18,786 bases of DNA from Bacteroidota bacterium. GTDB lineage: Bacteria; Bacteroidota; Bacteroidia; Bacteroidales; B18-G4. Location of the stretch: assembly GCA_003648575.1 (NCBI GenBank), contig QMPN01000030.1, forward strand, positions 1 to 18,786. The letters run 5' to 3'. Both the position numbers and the translations under genes were made by a program. This document shows positions 1-10,574 of this stretch, one piece after another (positions within the stretch are counted from its first letter, which is position 1; each line of letters begins with the position of its first letter). The notes beneath the pieces were generated by a model. That model searched no databases and had not been told where the DNA came from. It worked only from the letters and a program-made list of their open reading frames with translations.

Positions 1-1
1 A

Positions 2-1678
2 GAATCCTACTTAACTTCTGGTTGTGATATTGTTTTAAACCATAAATGCTGGGATGGATCTGTAAACGGCCTATGGGATAATGCTAATAACTGGAGTCCA
101 GCTGGAATTCCTGTTGCAACCGATGATATCATCTATCCGAATAATCCTGCTAATGAATACGCTGGAAAGACCGTTAATACACACTCGACAGTTCAAAATC
201 TCAGGGTTAACCATTTTGCTGAAATGTCAATTCCTCAAAGTAATGGACTTACGGTTACTGGGAATATAGATCTCATGGGTGGTTCCAGAAACATTATCTG
301 TGAAACCGGGACTGGCATAGGTACTGTATCATCAGCTTTTATCCCTAACACAATAAATTATAGTGCATATTCCATTGAAGATGGACATATCGAGGTACAC
401 CGCACATTATATTTTGCATCAACTGCATCAGATTATTATATGCACCAGGTGGCTGCACCTGTCTCTGGGGCAATTCTTGACGACTGGGATATGCAAGTTT
501 TGAGTACTTATGCTTTCGAGTGGAGAACTGCTACTCAAGAGTGGTATAATATTTACGCTCCTTCACGTCTGACCCCTTCAGGATATGGATTTGTAATCAG
601 CCTAGGCGGACAGACAGCTTCAACTAGGGATTTGATGTGGGTTGATAACTTAGTGCTAAGTAATATGACCTACAATTTTGATGCTATTTTAGTTGATAGC
701 AGTGCACTAATAGGGAATCCATATACGTCTCCGATCAGTTGGGATATCATGTATGGAAACCAGACGAATTTAAAACCAAGGTCCAGAGTTTGGAATCCTG
801 CCACCAATAGCTATGTGAATTATGTGCAGGGAACAGGTGGAAACAGTTCTGCCCGCTATATCCAACCAGGACAATCTTTCTTTATTGAAGCCTCAGGTGG
901 TAGCGTCTCATCTTTCCAATTTAACCCTACTGACCGGGTAGAAAACATACTACCCTACATGAAAGAAGATGAATATCCTAACTTACTCAGGGTATTCACA
1001 GAAGGTGGTGGAGATAGTGGCTGTGAAGCTTATATCCGTTTCAAAGAAGGAGACGATGTCACCAATGATTATGATGTAAATCATGACGGAACCTTCAAGG
1101 ATAGTGAGTATTCAAATTTTTCAACTGATCTTTTTACTATGAGTTCGGATCAACGTAGGTTAAGTGTAGACGCAAGGCCAATGCTTGTTGGTGATGATGT
1201 AAGTGTTCCACTTCACTTCAAACCGATTGAAGATGATACGTATAAAATCGTTGCTGATGAAGCATCCATGAATACATTTCCACAGAGTATCAGTATTATG
1301 CTGGAAGATACATTCGAACCGCAACAGGATTGGACCGACCTGAGGGCTGAGGGCTATTATGAGTTCGATGCAGACAAATATGATCCTAAAGACAGGTTTA
1401 TTATTCACTTTTATGACTTGGAATTTGGCATAGAGGATGGAGTAGTTGAGCCCATCCGGATCTTTAGCGATCGTACTGATGCCTTTATCATAAATGATAG
1501 CGAGCAACTTATTAAAGAAATCCATGTCTATGATATAACAGGTAACCTGATTACAAGTAAATCCACGGTGAACAATGCAAGCACCAGGATTTTTGTTAGC
1601 GATGAGGTTGGTTATTATATCGTTAAAGTGATCACAAACAAAGCAGTATATTCTGAAAAGATACTGATCACGAAGTAA
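2..1678 (+). CDS. T9SS-exported surface/secreted protein, 3' part (type A C-terminal sorting domain)
   Basis: The reading frame is open from base 2, so the gene begins upstream of the window; 558 residues are visible and the first Met in frame (base 224) is internal. Near the visible N-terminus the string WDGSVNGLWDNANNW followed by a Pro and Asp-rich turn resembles the W-D-G...NW repeats common in large Bacteroidota surface proteins. The middle is beta-rich and rich in Ser, Thr, Asn and aromatic residues, as in adhesin-like exported proteins, and I recognise no enzyme motif. The last ~80 residues look like a Por secretion (T9SS type A) sorting domain: a beta-sandwich with IHVYDITGNLI, then GYYIVKV and a terminal Lys-rich strand ending EKILITK. 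By family knowledge this domain directs export across the outer membrane and is then cleaved. Passenger function is unknown. A small membrane protein gene follows 50 bp downstream. Confidence 0.85.
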   Translation, partial: ESYLTSGCDIVLNHKCWDGSVNGLWDNANNWSPAGIPVATDDIIYPNNPANEYAGKTVNTHSTVQNLRVNHFAEMSIPQSNGLTVTGNIDLMGGSRNIICETGTGIGTVSSAFIPNTINYSAYSIEDGHIEVHRTLYFASTASDYYMHQVAAPVSGAILDDWDMQVLSTYAFEWRTATQEWYNIYAPSRLTPSGYGFVISLGGQTASTRDLMWVDNLVLSNMTYNFDAILVDSSALIGNPYTSPISWDIMYGNQTNLKPRSRVWNPATNSYVNYVQGTGGNSSARYIQPGQSFFIEASGGSVSSFQFNPTDRVENILPYMKEDEYPNLLRVFTEGGGDSGCEAYIRFKEGDDVTNDYDVNHDGTFKDSEYSNFSTDLFTMSSDQRRLSVDARPMLVGDDVSVPLHFKPIEDDTYKIVADEASMNTFPQSISIMLEDTFEPQQDWTDLRAEGYYEFDADKYDPKDRFIIHFYDLEFGIEDGVVEPIRIFSDRTDAFIINDSEQLIKEIHVYDITGNLITSKSTVNNASTRIFVSDEVGYYIVKVITNKAVYSEKILITK

Positions 1679-1715
1679 AGGTTACAGAAACATATATAAA
1701 ACGATAAGGAATTTA

Positions 1716-1723
1716 TATATTTG
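1716..1723 (+). promoter_or_regulatory. Candidate Bacteroidota -7 promoter box (TATATTTG)
   Basis: An exact TAnnTTTG match ends 5 nt before the ATG at 1729. If used, transcription would begin at or within a few bases of the start codon, giving an almost leaderless mRNA for the 79-aa gene. No good TTTG -33 box is seen upstream, so this is tentative. Confidence 0.35.
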
Positions 1724-1728
1724 CGGTT

Positions 1729-1968
1729 ATGAAAAGATCAATAGGGGTATTGTTACTTATCTTCGTGTTAGTTGTGGTGGTCGGGATCACCGTTTATGGC
1801 GCCCCACCACCACCCGGACAACCACCTGATCCACCGGATCCGGGTGGCGGAGATGTCCCGATCGGCGGATCGCCCATAGCTGAAGGCGTGATGATACTGA
1901 TTTCTCTTGCACTGGGTTATGCCGGCCGCAAGCTATACAACGCCAGAAAACGAAAGATCAGCGAATAA
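1729..1968 (+). CDS. Small tripartite membrane protein with C-terminal sorting-like signal (PID-CTERM-like)
   Basis: A 79-aa protein with three clear parts. Residues 1-25 are a signal peptide or membrane segment (Lys-Arg start, long Leu/Val/Ile stretch, cleavage possible after YGA). Residues 26-48 are a Pro/Gly/Asp linker (PPPPGQPPDPPDPGGG). Residues 49-79 hold SPIAEG, a hydrophobic segment GVMILISLALGYAG, and a basic tail RKLYNARKRK. Many Bacteroidota encode such small proteins with a P-I-x-x-G motif, one membrane helix and an Arg/Lys tail; I recall the family being annotated as PID-CTERM sorting-domain proteins, and here the Asp of the motif is replaced by Ala. A processing enzyme of exosortase or rhombosortase type would be expected elsewhere; none is in the window. 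The function is not known. The gene lies 50 bp after a T9SS cargo gene and is followed by a strong terminator, so it is the last gene of that unit or a separate short transcript. Confidence 0.75.
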   Translation: MKRSIGVLLLIFVLVVVVGITVYGAPPPPGQPPDPPDPGGGDVPIGGSPIAEGVMILISLALGYAGRKLYNARKRKISE

Positions 1969-1992
1969 GAAGAAACTGAGAAAAAAAATATT

Positions 1993-2023
1993 AAACCGGT
2001 AATGATCCATTATCGGTTTTTTT
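1993..2023 (+). terminator. Rho-independent terminator after the 79-aa gene
   Basis: A 12-bp stem (AAACCGGTAATG pairing with CATTATCGGTTT, one G-T wobble), a 3-nt loop, and a run of seven T ending the structure. It lies 24 bp past the stop at 1968 and should end transcription from the T9SS cargo and small-protein genes. Confidence 0.8.
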
Positions 2024-2392
2024 ATTGAACAAGCGCTACGCGCTTGGCCTGCACACGAAACTCCGCCCCCCTATATTTGAGTAACCGCTACGCGGTATAC
2101 CATTAATAGAATCCTGACGATATCATTTCCAAGAAGTGCATCTTAATTTCTCAATAATTCATACTATGCGATAACTGCTCCGCGGTATTCCATTAATAGA
2201 ATCCTGACGATATCATTTCCAAGAAGTGCATCTTAATTTCTCAATAATTCATACTATGCGATAACTGCTCCGCGGTATTCCATTAATAGAACCTTGACGA
2301 TATCATTTCAAAGAAGTGCATCGCACTTCCCCAACTATAGCAAATGTGCACCCCCAATCTTTATCTTAAGCGCGTAGCGCTTATTCAAAAAA
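2021..2392. repeat. Gene-free block bounded by 25-nt inverted repeats, containing triloop hairpins
   Basis: No convincing gene lies between 1969 and 2398. The block is bounded by inverted repeats at 2021-2045 and 2368-2392 that match at 23 of 25 positions. Each contains a self-complementary core with a 3-nt loop: AAGCGC-TAC-GCGCTT on the left and AAGCGC-GTA-GCGCTT on the right. Inside are further triloop hairpins: ACCGC-TAC-GCGGT (2084-2096), ACTGC-TCC-GCGGT at the 90-bp repeat junctions (near 2174-2186 and 2264-2276, one wobble each), and GAAGTGC-ATC-GCACTTC (2313-2329). The left repeat touches the upstream terminator T-run; the right repeat lies just downstream of the ligA stop. No target-site duplication or transposase is seen. 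It may be a REP-like or non-autonomous element, or a structured intergenic spacer. Confidence 0.7.
2091..2323. repeat. 90-bp tandem repeat, 2.6 copies
   Basis: Copies begin at 2091, 2181 and 2271 with an exact 90-bp period. The first two copies differ at one base (2099 A against 2189 T). The third is cut short near 2323 and differs at a few sites (for example at 2292, 2294 and 2310). The unit starts CGCGGTAT and includes CATTAATAGAATCCTGACG and an AT-rich second half. No coding frame persists through it. Confidence 0.95.
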
Positions 2393-2398
2393 CAAGGC

Positions 2399-5965
<3,567 letters not shown>

Positions 5966-5988
<23 letters not shown>

Positions 5989-6832
5989 AGTATACCTTTC
6001 CGGTCATCACCGGGTTGATACACATTACGGGTATCTGGGCTTTATTGAACATCATCTTTTCATCCCATGCTCCGGCATTGAAATCGGGTGAGAAAATATC
6101 GGCATCAGTCATGATCATGATCATATCTGCCTTCTCTTCCACGGCATAATCAAGCATCCTTTCGGCAAATTTGCCTGACTTTTCAGCATCCTGGATCTTA
6201 TATTCTGTGCCATACTTTTTAAAAGCCTCTTCTATCTGATTGCTTACTATATTGATTTTATTGGCAAGAATTGGATCTGTGTGCGGCTCGCGGAAAATAT
6301 TAATGAAGGATCCAAAAGTTTTCGCCATATGTATAGCCCACTGAACCTGCTGACGGGCTTCGGTAAAGCTATTGATAGGGAAAACAATGTTTTTGTACCC
6401 TTTTCCAAATGACTTTTCCTGAACAACTACTGTTGGAACCGGCGACTTGGTGACAACCTTAAGTGCAAAGCTGCCGACAAGATATTGCATGCCTTTTTTA
6501 CCGTGGGTTCCAAGGACCATAAGTTTTGCACCGATGTTGGAGGCAGAACCATGAATCTCATCAAAGATACTTCCCTCACGGGTTAGTGTTTCTATCGTGA
6601 TACGTGAATTTTCACGAATTTCATTGGCAATATCATCCAGTTTTTCGGTGATGGCCGATAAATCGAGGTTTTCCTTTTTGAGTTGTGACTTCGATTCACG
6701 ATTGATAACATGGAGGAGAACCAGTTTATAATCGAGGAACTCTGCCAGTTCAACACCATGGTTGATGGCATTCTGGCATGTTTCGGAAAAATCGGTAGGT
6801 ACGAGAACAATATCGTTCAGTTGCTGTGCCAT
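5966..6832 (-). CDS. Universal stress protein, two tandem USP domains (first copy)
   Basis: A 288-aa protein of two fused UspA-type domains. Domain 1 (about 6-140) begins IVLVPTDFSETCQNAI and carries the nucleotide-binding loop GTHGKKGMQYLVGS followed by VVTKSPVPTVVVQ. The spacing between the second and third loop Gly is one residue shorter than the classical G-2x-G-9x-G(S/T). Domain 2 (about 148-280) keeps the fold pattern, including the ADMIMIMTD strand and a KAQIPVMCINPV end, but has no GxxG loop and probably does not bind ATP the same way. USPs are cytoplasmic and accumulate under stress or growth arrest. It is first in a probable operon with a glycosyltransferase (overlap 23 bp) and ligA, and is divergent from the PP2C phosphatase gene. 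It is a paralogue of the USP gene at 8929. Confidence 0.9.
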
Positions 6833-6863
6833 ATAAATTAATTTGAGAGGTTAGTTTGTATAA

Positions 6864-6896
6864 CAAAAATAGAAAAAATATCGAAATAGGTACAAG
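6864..6896 (-). promoter_or_regulatory. Candidate promoter for the USP/glycosyltransferase/ligA unit
   Basis: On the - strand an exact -7 box TATTTTTG (6871-6864) is preceded, 21 nt upstream, by CTTG (6896-6893), a one-mismatch TTTG -33 box. The layout fits the Bacteroidota housekeeping promoter and gives a leader of about 30 nt before the ATG at 6832. Confidence 0.5.
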
Positions 6897-6927
6897 GTAT
6901 AACGTATTCTGGTCAGTTTTAATTTTT

Positions 6928-6935
6928 TAGCTTTG
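6928..6935 (+). promoter_or_regulatory. Candidate -7 box (TAGCTTTG) for the PP2C phosphatase gene
   Basis: An exact TAnnTTTG match lies 21 nt before the ATG at 6957, predicting a leader of roughly 15-20 nt. No clear -33 box. With the oppositely directed box at 6864-6871 this makes the 124-bp spacer a compact divergent promoter region. Confidence 0.4.
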
Positions 6936-6956
6936 TGTTTTTATTAAATTAGCATC

Positions 6957-8882
6957 ATGTTTAAGACGAAAGGTTTGGCATTCAGGATCAGCATTTCGCT
7001 GCTGTCGGTTGGCTTTCTGGTAATGTTTGTAATTCTGTATTATAACTACACTATTTCCAGGAACCTTGCTTTGCAGGATGCCAAGAATGATGCACAGAAG
7101 CTTACCGAACTGACTGTTGCACGTATAGAAAACGTACTACAGAGTGTGGAAAATGTTCCTATTAACATTGCTTCGGTCATCCAGAATCGCGATACAGTCA
7201 TGTTTGTAGGGATGAGGGCAGTTGTAGAGGAAGTATTGCTTAATAACTCATTAATCTATGGTGCCAGTATTGCTTTTGCTCCCAGGATAGAAGGTTCAGA
7301 CACCTTTTATTTAGCGCCATACCTGTACAATGCAGGAGATTCTATTGCATTCAAAGACCTGGCCAATGATGAATACAGGTATACCAGTAAGAAGTGGTAT
7401 ACTGATGTACGTGATAGTGGAGCAGGAGGGTGGTCTGAACCCTATTTTGATCAGGGCGGGGGAGAGGTACTGATGGCCACATATGCGGTGCCTTTTTATC
7501 GTGACCGTGGTCAGGGAGCTGTTTTTGCGGGTGTAGTCACAGCTGACCTGTCACTGAAAGGCCTTCAGGAATTAATCGAAGATATTAAGTTTTTTGACTC
7601 CGGTCGTGGTTTTCTGATCTCATCCAAAGGAAATATTGTTACCTGGCCGGATATTGATTCATCAGGTCAGAAAAAAGTATATAACATCTTTGATGAAGTT
7701 AAATCCCCGAGTGCCAAAGAGATATTTGCAAAGATGACTGAAGGTGAAACCGGCATTGTTTCCCTGAGCTCGATAGAAATTGAATTTAATCGCGATCGCT
7801 GGATCAGCTATGCCAGTGTTCCATCTACGAACTGGTCATTGGGTATTTTGTTTCTGGAGAGTGAATTGTATGAAGGCATACATATATTATTTATCAAGTT
7901 AATTGCGATAGGCATAGCCGGATTTGTGATACTGGCATTTCTCATCTTTTATATTTTGAGGCGATTTGTGAAGCCTATTGAGAAGTTGGCTTTTGCTACC
8001 CGCAAGATAGGTGCCGGTGAATTTGATTTTCAGGTGCCTTCTTTCAGGGGGAATGATGAGATTGCTCAGCTGGGTAAGTCATTCAGTGTTATGCAGGTAC
8101 AGCTCCGCGACTACATCAGGAACCTTAAAGAGACCACCGCGCAGAAAGAGAGGATGGAAAGTGAGCTTGAAATTGCAAGCAACATTCAACAGCAGATGCT
8201 TCCTGTGTCGGAGCAGATCCCCGGATGGGAGAAGGTTGGGTTATATGGCATGTTGAAGCCTGCCCGAATGGTAGGGGGAGACCTGTACGATTTTATAGTT
8301 CATGATGAGTGTTTGTATTTTGCTATCGGGGATGTTTCAGGTAAGGGAATACCTGCTGCCCTCTTCATGGCTAAGACACTCACACTATTTCGTGCAAAAG
8401 TAAGCAAGGGACTTTCTACAGACTTGATTGCCAATGAGATCAACCGAGACCTTGGGGAAAATAATGCACAGTCGATGTTCGTTACTTTCTTCATTGGAAA
8501 ACTGAATATGAGAACAGGGGAACTTCATTATACGAATGCGGGACACAATCTTCCTCTTCTACTGAGTGCAGGAAAAGATCCTGTCATCCTTCCCGGAACT
8601 CACGGCATACCACTGGGCAGCATGCCCGGACTGGATTATGGCCATGAAAGGACTATTCTCAAACAAGGAGAAAAGATTTTTCTATATACCGATGGCATAT
8701 CAGAAGCTGTGAACACCCTGGATAAACTCTTCGGTGAAGATCGCCTGTCAAATATCCTCAGCGATTCCATGGGTTTGAAACCGAAAGAAATATCTGAACG
8801 AATTGTATCAGAGATTGAAACATTTGCGAACGAGGCAGAGCAGGCCGATGATATCACCATGCTGATACTGGAGTTTAGCTAG
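6957..8882 (+). CDS. Receptor-type PP2C serine phosphatase: Cache-like sensor, HAMP, SpoIIE/RsbU domain
   Basis: A 641-aa membrane phosphatase. TM1 spans about 10-30 and TM2 about 310-335, enclosing a ~280-aa extracytoplasmic region. Within it, YGASIAFAPR, KKWYTDVRDSGAGGWSEPYF and GVVTADLSLKGLQELI follow the dCache ligand-sensor pattern. A HAMP linker follows (about 336-390: RRFVKPIEKLA...GNDEIAQLGKSF), then a coiled coil (390-412) leading to IQQQMLP, and a SpoIIE/PP2C catalytic domain. Metal-binding acidic residues are all present: GGDLYD (D442), GDVSGKG (D459), YTDG (D579) and ADDIT (D631-D632). NAGHNLPLLL and GIPLGSMP are also typical of RsbU-like phosphatases, which dephosphorylate anti-sigma antagonists. 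No STAS antagonist or HPK-type anti-sigma gene is in the window, so the target is unknown. It lies between two USP genes and is convergent with the second. Confidence 0.93.
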   Translation: MFKTKGLAFRISISLLSVGFLVMFVILYYNYTISRNLALQDAKNDAQKLTELTVARIENVLQSVENVPINIASVIQNRDTVMFVGMRAVVEEVLLNNSLIYGASIAFAPRIEGSDTFYLAPYLYNAGDSIAFKDLANDEYRYTSKKWYTDVRDSGAGGWSEPYFDQGGGEVLMATYAVPFYRDRGQGAVFAGVVTADLSLKGLQELIEDIKFFDSGRGFLISSKGNIVTWPDIDSSGQKKVYNIFDEVKSPSAKEIFAKMTEGETGIVSLSSIEIEFNRDRWISYASVPSTNWSLGILFLESELYEGIHILFIKLIAIGIAGFVILAFLIFYILRRFVKPIEKLAFATRKIGAGEFDFQVPSFRGNDEIAQLGKSFSVMQVQLRDYIRNLKETTAQKERMESELEIASNIQQQMLPVSEQIPGWEKVGLYGMLKPARMVGGDLYDFIVHDECLYFAIGDVSGKGIPAALFMAKTLTLFRAKVSKGLSTDLIANEINRDLGENNAQSMFVTFFIGKLNMRTGELHYTNAGHNLPLLLSAGKDPVILPGTHGIPLGSMPGLDYGHERTILKQGEKIFLYTDGISEAVNTLDKLFGEDRLSNILSDSMGLKPKEISERIVSEIETFANEAEQADDITMLILEFS

Positions 8883-8928
8883 TGCAGCACAATAAAAAAG
8901 AAACTACAAATTTCAATCACCGTCGCTA

Positions 8929-9768
8929 CTAGTACGGTACAATCTTTTTCCAGTTGTAGTCACGTGGGTTCACACACATCACAGGAATTTGTGAGGTGTT
9001 GAAGATCATTTCTTCATCATAGCTTCCAAGGATAAAGGAAGTAACTCCTTTTTCGGGGTTGGTCATGATGAGGATCATATCCGAATTGTTGGTTGTTGCA
9101 AAGTCGATTACCTGGTTAGAGAAACCGCTTGATTTTTGCGCAACATCAATGGTGTATTTAACATCATTTTTATGAAAGTGGCTGGTAATGCCTGCAACGA
9201 CTTTGTCGATAGCTTCGCCGGCATGCTGATAAATCTTGATTGTTGCCTTAAATTGTTTGGCAATGTGAACTGCCCATTCGGTTTTCTCCCAGATACCTGA
9301 ATCGCTGGTGATTGGGAATACGATCTCGTTGTAAGGGCCGTCGAACTGACGTTTCTGCACGACGATCACGGGAACCGGGGAGCTGGTAACTACCTTAATG
9401 GCATAGCTTCCGGTAAGTTTTTGCATTCCTACCTTGCCATGAGTACCAAGATACATAAGGGAAGCATCAACTTCGGTAGCTACTTCACTGATTGTAGAGA
9501 AGATATCACCTTCTTTAGCAATGGTGTCAACCTCGATACCAAAGTCGGCAATTACGCTGGCCGCAATGCTCTCGAGCTGCTTGTTGACATAATCAACAGC
9601 CTGCCCTTCATTTTTCAGAAATGATCGGGTGTTCTTATCGATAACATGAAGCAGTACTAGTTTGTATTGCAGGTGCTTTGCTGCACCGGCAGCCTGATTG
9701 ATGGCATTGCCACATACCTCAGAAAAATCTGTAGGTACAAGGATGATCTTTTTTAACATGCTTTCCAT
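8929..9768 (-). CDS. Universal stress protein, two tandem USP domains (second copy)
   Basis: A 279-aa paralogue of the USP at 5966, similar along its whole length. Domain 1 begins IILVPTDFSEVCGNAI and has the loop GTHGKVGMQKLTGS with SSPVPVIVVQ after it. Domain 2 (about 144-275) keeps SDMILIMTN and TSQIPVMCVNP but lacks the nucleotide loop. Met1 at 9768 is preferred over Met4 because it places VPTDFS at exactly the same distance from the N-terminus as in the first copy. The gene is convergent with the phosphatase gene (46 bp between stops, no clear terminator) and has its own candidate promoter, being 144 bp from the HD gene. It probably acts as a cytoplasmic stress-responsive nucleotide-binding protein, perhaps pairing with the other copy; that pairing is inference. 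Confidence 0.9.
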   Translation of the reverse strand: MESMLKKIILVPTDFSEVCGNAINQAAGAAKHLQYKLVLLHVIDKNTRSFLKNEGQAVDYVNKQLESIAASVIADFGIEVDTIAKEGDIFSTISEVATEVDASLMYLGTHGKVGMQKLTGSYAIKVVTSSPVPVIVVQKRQFDGPYNEIVFPITSDSGIWEKTEWAVHIAKQFKATIKIYQHAGEAIDKVVAGITSHFHKNDVKYTIDVAQKSSGFSNQVIDFATTNNSDMILIMTNPEKGVTSFILGSYDEEMIFNTSQIPVMCVNPRDYNWKKIVPY

Positions 9769-9811
9769 GCGTATTGTATTAAGGGTTTTAATGGCTGAAA
9801 ATTAATCAACA

Positions 9812-9819
9812 CAAATATA
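9812..9819 (-). promoter_or_regulatory. Candidate -7 box (TATATTTG) for the second USP gene
   Basis: An exact TAnnTTTG match on the - strand, 43 nt before the ATG at 9768. No TTTG -33 box at the right spacing. The 144-bp spacer (9769-9912) holds nothing else I can recognise. Confidence 0.4.
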
Positions 9820-9912
9820 GGAATTATTTTTTCGAGCGGTTTAATATATGTTTAATAAATTATTTTTCAGTTCGCGGTTCGCAGGACGTAGGTACGGGGA
9901 AAGGCCCGATGC

Positions 9913-10509
9913 CTATGATCTATCCATAAAACAAACCAGCTCCTGCACCTGTTTCAGATTATCTGCTTTTTTCTCATCGCGCAGTTTTTGAGCAGACTTG
10001 GTGAAAAATACATGGTTACCGAGAAACATGATCTGCAATTCATACCACTCACGTAGTGTAGTGTGTCTGATATTCAGTATGTTCCACTCGTACTGCAACT
10101 GCTGTGCTATCATGAAGAAATCTTCCCTGCCCAGGTAGTCCAGGTCGGCATCGCAAAGTATCTTTTCCAGAAATGTACTGGCACTTTGAGGTAACTTTGT
10201 GGTGATGATCATATCTGAAATAAGATCAATATCCCTGGTCTCATAGCCGTATTCCGGCAGGTATTTCCGTGCAATATCAACGCTGGCATCTTCGTGTCCG
10301 ATATAGGTCGTCAACATGCCGGAATCATGAAAGAGGGCTGCGGTTTCGAGTATGATCCTGTCATGTGCACTGATGCCTTCGAGTTCAGCGAAATTGCCGG
10401 CTGCATTCAGCACATCAAGCGTATGCTCTATACGGTGATAGGTTAGATTGGGATCAAGTTCATTTGATAGCTTCTTGATTATAAAATCTCTCGCTTCTGG
10501 ATACTTCAT
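9913..10509 (-). CDS. HD-domain metal-dependent phosphohydrolase
   Basis: A 198-aa soluble protein with the HD superfamily signature in order: a His in YHRIEHT (H25 or H29), the HD pair in ALFHDSGM (H61-D62), a further His in IGHEDAS (H72), and an Asp in CDADLDYLG (D120 or D122). These would bind one or two divalent metals and hydrolyse a phosphoester. It lacks the HD-GYP motif, RelA/SpoT regions or other added domains, so the substrate (cyclic nucleotide, nucleotide or other phosphoester) cannot be assigned. It lies 65 bp downstream of the adenylate cyclase on the same strand and is probably read from the same transcript, since no clear promoter or terminator separates them. That makes a role in nucleotide signalling plausible but unproven. 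Confidence 0.85.
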   Translation of the reverse strand: MKYPEARDFIIKKLSNELDPNLTYHRIEHTLDVLNAAGNFAELEGISAHDRIILETAALFHDSGMLTTYIGHEDASVDIARKYLPEYGYETRDIDLISDMIITTKLPQSASTFLEKILCDADLDYLGREDFFMIAQQLQYEWNILNIRHTTLREWYELQIMFLGNHVFFTKSAQKLRDEKKADNLKQVQELVCFMDRS

Positions 10510-10574
10510 AAATCGGTGATTGCTGCTTTATTATAAAACGTTTTCTACGATATATTGTTTTGTAAATACTTGCA

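Noticed and set aside
2091..2323. CRISPR-like array from the 90-bp repeats
   Set aside because: The copies are contiguous with no unique spacers, the unit is far longer than a CRISPR repeat, and no cas genes are present.
2368..2382. Terminator for ligA
   Set aside because: The hairpin AAGCGC-GTA-GCGCTT lies after the ligA stop, but on the - strand the T-run comes before the stem, not after it.
2021..2392. Complete insertion sequence or MITE
   Set aside because: There are inverted ends, but no transposase frame and no clear target-site duplication in the flanks, so I report only a repeat-bounded block.
8011..8860. Open frames inside the phosphatase gene on both strands
   Set aside because: They are out-of-frame shadows of the HAMP/PP2C coding sequence, which carries all catalytic residues.
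8883..8928. Bidirectional terminator between the convergent phosphatase and USP genes
   Set aside because: The 46-bp spacer has an A-rich run but no stem of useful length next to a T-run on either strand.
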